From CAZLYK01 sp964563495 (GTDB taxonomy: Bacteria > Acidobacteriota > Blastocatellia > RBC074), in NCBI GenBank assembly GCA_964563495.1, contig CAZLYK010000008.1:1-64000 (forward strand): DNA of 64,000 nucleotides. Direction: 5' to 3'. The position numbers and the translations under genes are program-made. Within the stretch, counting starts at the first letter, position 1; every line of letters starts with the position of its first letter. Shown piece by piece: positions 61,498-64,000 of this stretch. The notes beneath the pieces are model-generated. The model was not told the origin of the DNA and ran no database searches. It saw only the letters and a list, made by a program, of their open reading frames with translations.

Positions 61498-61834
61498 GTT
61501 TTTGTCCTTTCTTTGAAGAGGTAAATGGGGGCAGCTGTTGGTTGCCGGCTTTTCTCGACTTGCCGGCCCTTCTCGATTCCCCCAATCTTTCGTTTCCCAA
61601 ACAGGCGAAATCTACGGATCAGGGGATAGGTAAACTGAGGGCTGAGATCCTCGACAGAACTTCAGATCCATCGGGGGTCACTCAGCTACCATATGAGTGG
61701 CGCGGGAAGTGAGAAAAATACAAATAAACCGGGCAGGGTTGGAGGAAGAATCCGTGGGAAGAAAATAGACAGGATTGACAGGATTTGTGCAGGATTTGAC
61801 AAGAAGATGTCTTGTCAAATCCTGTCAATCCCGT
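61498..61834. other. Spacer upstream of the lanthipeptide precursor
   Basis: Presumed promoter region of the lanthipeptide operon (minus strand). It contains two 18-bp direct repeats (61544-61579) and one palindromic repeat copy (61764-61839). I found no convincing -35/-10 pair and no gene. Confidence 0.6.
61544..61579. promoter_or_regulatory. Two 18-bp direct repeats upstream of the lanthipeptide precursor
   Basis: GCCGGCTTTTCTCGACTT is followed directly by GCCGGCCCTTCTCGATTC (14 of 18 identical), 47-82 nt before the precursor start. It could be an operator, or a decayed fragment of the repeat-coded core since one frame reads AGKSRKAG. Confidence 0.4.
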
Positions 61835-61839
61835 CTATT
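61764..61839. repeat. CAGGATT palindrome, copy 26
   Basis: First copy after a 17-kb stretch without the element. Right end supplies the TAG stop of the minus-strand gene at 61835. Confidence 0.92.
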
Positions 61840-62527
61840 TTCTACTTCTGGAAGGATAGACGCGCTCCCAGACATAATCGTAAGCGCCCTCCGGCAAATC
61901 CTCACGCAATTGAAAGTTGTAGGCCTTGGGCCCGCCGAGCTTGTCCTCGAAAGAGCCGATCTCGAAACGATACCTCTCCGATTGGCTGAAACCCTGCAGG
62001 TCGGAATAGCGCCAGAACCTGGAATCCGACGGCAGATCCTCGGATAGATAAACCAGGCGGTCGGGATAGATCTTCAAGCTGCCGGTACACCCGCCGAATC
62101 GGTGCAGGTGCTTGACCGGCACGCTAAATACCGGCTCGCCGGCGGTCTCGGGCAAGACGCTGGTGACCGGCGGATGCGCGGCCCTTTCGACCAGCAGCGC
62201 ACTGATCTGAGGTGTGATCTCTCGATCGAGCAGCCGGAATTTGAAGATCCGGTCGCGGCCGAGCCGTAGGCGCTGATCCTCATAACTGACCAGTTCGAGC
62301 TTATTCGTCGAATCAACCTTGATCTGACGCAACTCGCGATAGCGCCATTTGCGGGAATCGTTTTTATCCTCCGTCTGGTATTCGATCCCATCTTTAGTAA
62401 TGATCAGCTTACCCCGGCAATTGCGGAGCGAGTGTTCGTGCTCGACGGTGAATTCGTAGCTCTGAGCCGCAACCTCGGCACTCAGAGAGAATGCGATCAG
62501 GGCGATGGAAAAAAATAACCGTTTCAT
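61835..62527 (-). CDS. Secreted protein with duplicated beta domain, unknown function
   Basis: A 230-residue protein with signal peptide (MKRLFFSIALIAFSLSAEVAA). Two similar halves are visible: residues about 29-115 and 140-225 each hold H-x-H...C-x-G-x-L-x-I, a D-x-(I/L)-x-Y segment, then DSRKWRYRELR or DSRFWRYSDLQ. This suggests an internal duplication of a PH/GRAM-like domain. The ATG overlaps the stop of the lytic transglycosylase gene (ATGA), so they are coupled. The TAG stop is from the repeat. Confidence 0.78.
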   Translation of the reverse strand: MKRLFFSIALIAFSLSAEVAAQSYEFTVEHEHSLRNCRGKLIITKDGIEYQTEDKNDSRKWRYRELRQIKVDSTNKLELVSYEDQRLRLGRDRIFKFRLLDREITPQISALLVERAAHPPVTSVLPETAGEPVFSVPVKHLHRFGGCTGSLKIYPDRLVYLSEDLPSDSRFWRYSDLQGFSQSERYRFEIGSFEDKLGGPKAYNFQLREDLPEGAYDYVWERVYPSRSRK

Positions 62528-63435
62528 CTTGTCAATCCCGTAGACATCTTGTTTATCCTGTCTATTTCTATCTGAGACCAGGCGGCGAGGACCGCCGGTA
62601 CGTATTTGCGCGTCTCGAGCGGGAGCAGGCCGCGCCGTGAGATCTCGTCAAAATCTCTGATCCCGGTCCGGTCGATGATCTTCTGGACTTTGTTTTCACC
62701 GGCGTTATATGCGGCGAGCGCGAGTTTCCAATCCCCGAATTGTCGATAAAGGTCCCGCAGGTAGCGCGCCGCCGCGCGGGTCGATAGCTCGGGGTGCGTC
62801 CGGTGATCTTCCCGAGCTCCGACTCGCAGTCCGTAACGCTCGGCCGTCGCCGGCATGAGTTGCCAGATACCGCGCGCGCCCTTGGGCGAAAGCGCAAACG
62901 GGTTGAACCCGCTCTCGATCTGGGCGACGGCCAGCAATTCCCACGGCAGCCGCTCGTCGATCAGGATCTTCCCGAGCGCCTCGCGGTAGCCGCTCAATCT
63001 ATTAACCACTGTTCGAGGAACCGCTGGAGGTAAGCGCCAGTCTTCTATCTCCGGTGTTTTGTTGATCGAGCCCGAAGGCGTGGGGTTGGACGCATCCCGT
63101 TCCTCTGCGATCCGGTTGAGCACCTCCAGTATCCGCTCATTCGAGCGTTTGACCGGGTCATCGGCCGGATCCTGAACGGTCTGAGCCGCAGCCTGCGGTG
63201 CAGACAGAAGGATCGCGGCGACAAGGACAAGCGCGACTCTCGAAAATAGTTTGACTAAATCGAAACCAGCAATTATGGGACAGTAACAACGCCAAGAAGC
63301 CAAGAGGCCAAGACGCCAGGCGGTGAAACATCTTTCTTTAAGCCCTTCTTGGCGTCTTGGCCTCTTGGCTTCTTGGCGTTGAAATTTTTCAGTCTCCCAA
63401 TTTTTTTGAGCCTGGTTTAGCTCTGAAACTTTCAT
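62524..63435 (-). CDS. Lytic transglycosylase (SLT/MltD-like)
   Basis: A 303-residue peptidoglycan lyase. Catalytic domain motifs: AQIESGFNPFALS (Glu), KGARGIWQLMPATAERYGL, AAYNAGENKV and PLETRKYVPAV. A hydrophobic signal (VKLFSRVALVLVAAILLSA, about 61-79) is preceded by 60 residues partly encoded by a third palindromic repeat (63288-63381), and no other standard start codon lies between that repeat and the signal. The last 13 residues, IDRINKMSTGLTR, are encoded by the CAGGATT element in its only open frame. Both ends are thus shaped by repeats. Confidence 0.85.
   Translation of the reverse strand: MKVSELNQAQKNWETEKFQRQEAKRPRRQEGLKERCFTAWRLGLLASWRCYCPIIAGFDLVKLFSRVALVLVAAILLSAPQAAAQTVQDPADDPVKRSNERILEVLNRIAEERDASNPTPSGSINKTPEIEDWRLPPAVPRTVVNRLSGYREALGKILIDERLPWELLAVAQIESGFNPFALSPKGARGIWQLMPATAERYGLRVGAREDHRTHPELSTRAAARYLRDLYRQFGDWKLALAAYNAGENKVQKIIDRTGIRDFDEISRRGLLPLETRKYVPAVLAAWSQIEIDRINKMSTGLTR
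62528..62566. repeat. CAGGATT element, half copy 27
   Basis: One arm that is translated as the C-terminus of the lytic transglycosylase; its inner end forms the leader and GGGATTGACAAG-ATG start of the next gene. Confidence 0.88.
63288..63381. repeat. Palindrome family 3 (GCCAAGAAGCCAAGAGGCC)
   Basis: Arms CAACGCCAAGAAGCCAAGAG and complement, 94 bp in all, lying inside the 5' coding part of the lytic transglycosylase frame. A related half copy is at 5475-5511. Confidence 0.9.
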
Positions 63436-63447
63436 GACTATCTATCC

Positions 63448-64000
63448 TCAGCTCACCGCCGGTGCGGCCTCGATCGCCGGCTGGCGCTTGACCTCAAAAT
63501 GCCATTTCCAGGTTGCATAGATCGCCGGATAAACCACCAGCTCCATGATGAAGGAGGTAAAGACCCCGGCAACCATCGGGGCGGCGATGCGTTTCATGAC
63601 GTCGGACCCCGTGCCGGTCGCCCACATGACCGGCGCGAGACCGATGAAATCTACGGCGACCGTCATAAATTTTGGACGTAGGCGCTGGACCGCGCCGTTG
63701 ATGATCGCTTCGTGCAGATGCGCCCGCGTCTGCATTCTTCCCTTGGCTCGCCATTCGTCATAAGCCAGATCCAGATAGAGCAGCATAAAGACTCCGGTCT
63801 CCGCGTCCACGCCGAGGAGCGCGATCAGCCCCACCCAGACCGCGATGCTCATGTTGTAATCGAGCAGGTAGAGGAACCAGATCGCCCCGACGGCCGAGAA
63901 CGGGACAGCGAGAAATACGATCATGGTCTTGATGATCGAGCGGGTGTTGAAATAGAGGAGCAGGAAGATGATGAAGACTACCAACGGCACGATCACCGCC
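63448..64000 (-). CDS. RND-type (CusA/CzcA-like) efflux pump, C-terminal part
   Basis: The last 182 residues of a resistance-nodulation-division inner-membrane pump; the 5' part lies beyond the right edge of the window. The last membrane segments and GLIALLGVDAETGVFMLLYL, RLRPKFMTVAVDFIGLAPVM and GVFTSFIMELVVYPAIY are typical of heavy-metal efflux (HME) members such as CusA. Exact metal or drug unknown. The stop is 12 bp before the lytic transglycosylase start. Confidence 0.93.
   Translation of the reverse strand, partial: AVIVPLVVFIIFLLLYFNTRSIIKTMIVFLAVPFSAVGAIWFLYLLDYNMSIAVWVGLIALLGVDAETGVFMLLYLDLAYDEWRAKGRMQTRAHLHEAIINGAVQRLRPKFMTVAVDFIGLAPVMWATGTGSDVMKRIAAPMVAGVFTSFIMELVVYPAIYATWKWHFEVKRQPAIEAAPAVS

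Noticed and set aside
61222..61524. Leucine/arginine repeat-coded frames opposite the lanthipeptide precursor
   Set aside because: They arise from the 9-bp repeat read on the other strand; the precursor frame has leader, cut site, ribosome site and operon partners.
44520..61763. Integrative element bounded by tRNA-Glu
   Set aside because: No integrase, no duplicated tRNA 3' end and no conjugation or phage genes were seen; only the repeat-free character supports it, so it is reported as a question, not a feature.

Overview
The window is 64 kb of bacterial chromosome. There is no rRNA or other phylogenetic marker, so its origin is inferred. Several secreted PQQ-type beta-propeller proteins, S9 and M1 peptidases, Tat-type amidohydrolases, a hexaheme cytochrome, a cytochrome/copper-monooxygenase-like protein, two PPi-type phosphofructokinases and an ECF sigma/TPR-CHAT module together suggest an Acidobacteriota-like (Blastocatellia-like) soil heterotroph. 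I saw no phage genes, transposase or CRISPR array.

Layout. 0-4.3 kb: histidine degradation operon (hutU, hutG, hutI and a small unknown gene). 4.4-13.2 kb: minus-strand secreted or membrane proteins (hexaheme cytochrome c, two-domain beta protein, DinB-like protein, two amidohydrolases, cytochrome/Cu-monooxygenase-like protein, acyltransferase-like membrane protein). 13.3-13.6 kb: a palindrome with a five-fold amplified core. 13.8-16.3 kb: a FAH-family dehydratase plus 2,5-dioxovalerate dehydrogenase pair (oxidative sugar-acid breakdown). 16.4-27.9 kb: membrane protein, M1 peptidase, four PQQ-like propeller proteins, an iron-type alcohol dehydrogenase and a small secreted protein. 28-36.5 kb: SodC, two tandem PPi-PFKs, two paralogous small membrane proteins, an AMP-ligase/ACP/acyltransferase fusion and a double UspA. 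36.5-44.4 kb: two S9 peptidases, an aquaglyceroporin, a TonB-like protein and a TPR lipo/secreted protein. 44.5 kb: tRNA-Glu with a clear promoter. 44.7-61.5 kb: accessory block with an S8 protease, a TPR-CHAT protease, a zinc-finger anti-sigma-like protein, an ECF sigma factor, peptide ABC permeases plus binding protein, and a class II lanthipeptide operon (precursor, LanM, HlyD-type adaptor, peptidase-containing ABC exporter). 61.8-64 kb: duplicated-domain secreted protein, lytic transglycosylase and the C-terminal part of an RND pump.

The most striking non-genic feature is a dispersed palindromic element, AATAGACAGGATTGACAGG... with its reverse complement, found at 27 places. It sits between almost every pair of genes, abutting stop and start codons so closely that it supplies stop codons, C-terminal tails, Shine-Dalgarno-like sequence and once an N-terminus. 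It is absent from 44,661-61,763, the accessory block. Two other palindrome families also occur.

The most interesting genes are the lanthipeptide precursor, whose core is 13 consecutive X-K-S-type triplets flanked by only two cysteines, and the ECF sigma / zinc-finger protein / TPR-CHAT protease set, which resembles in outline the protease-controlled sigma switch known from type III-E CRISPR loci but has no CRISPR here.
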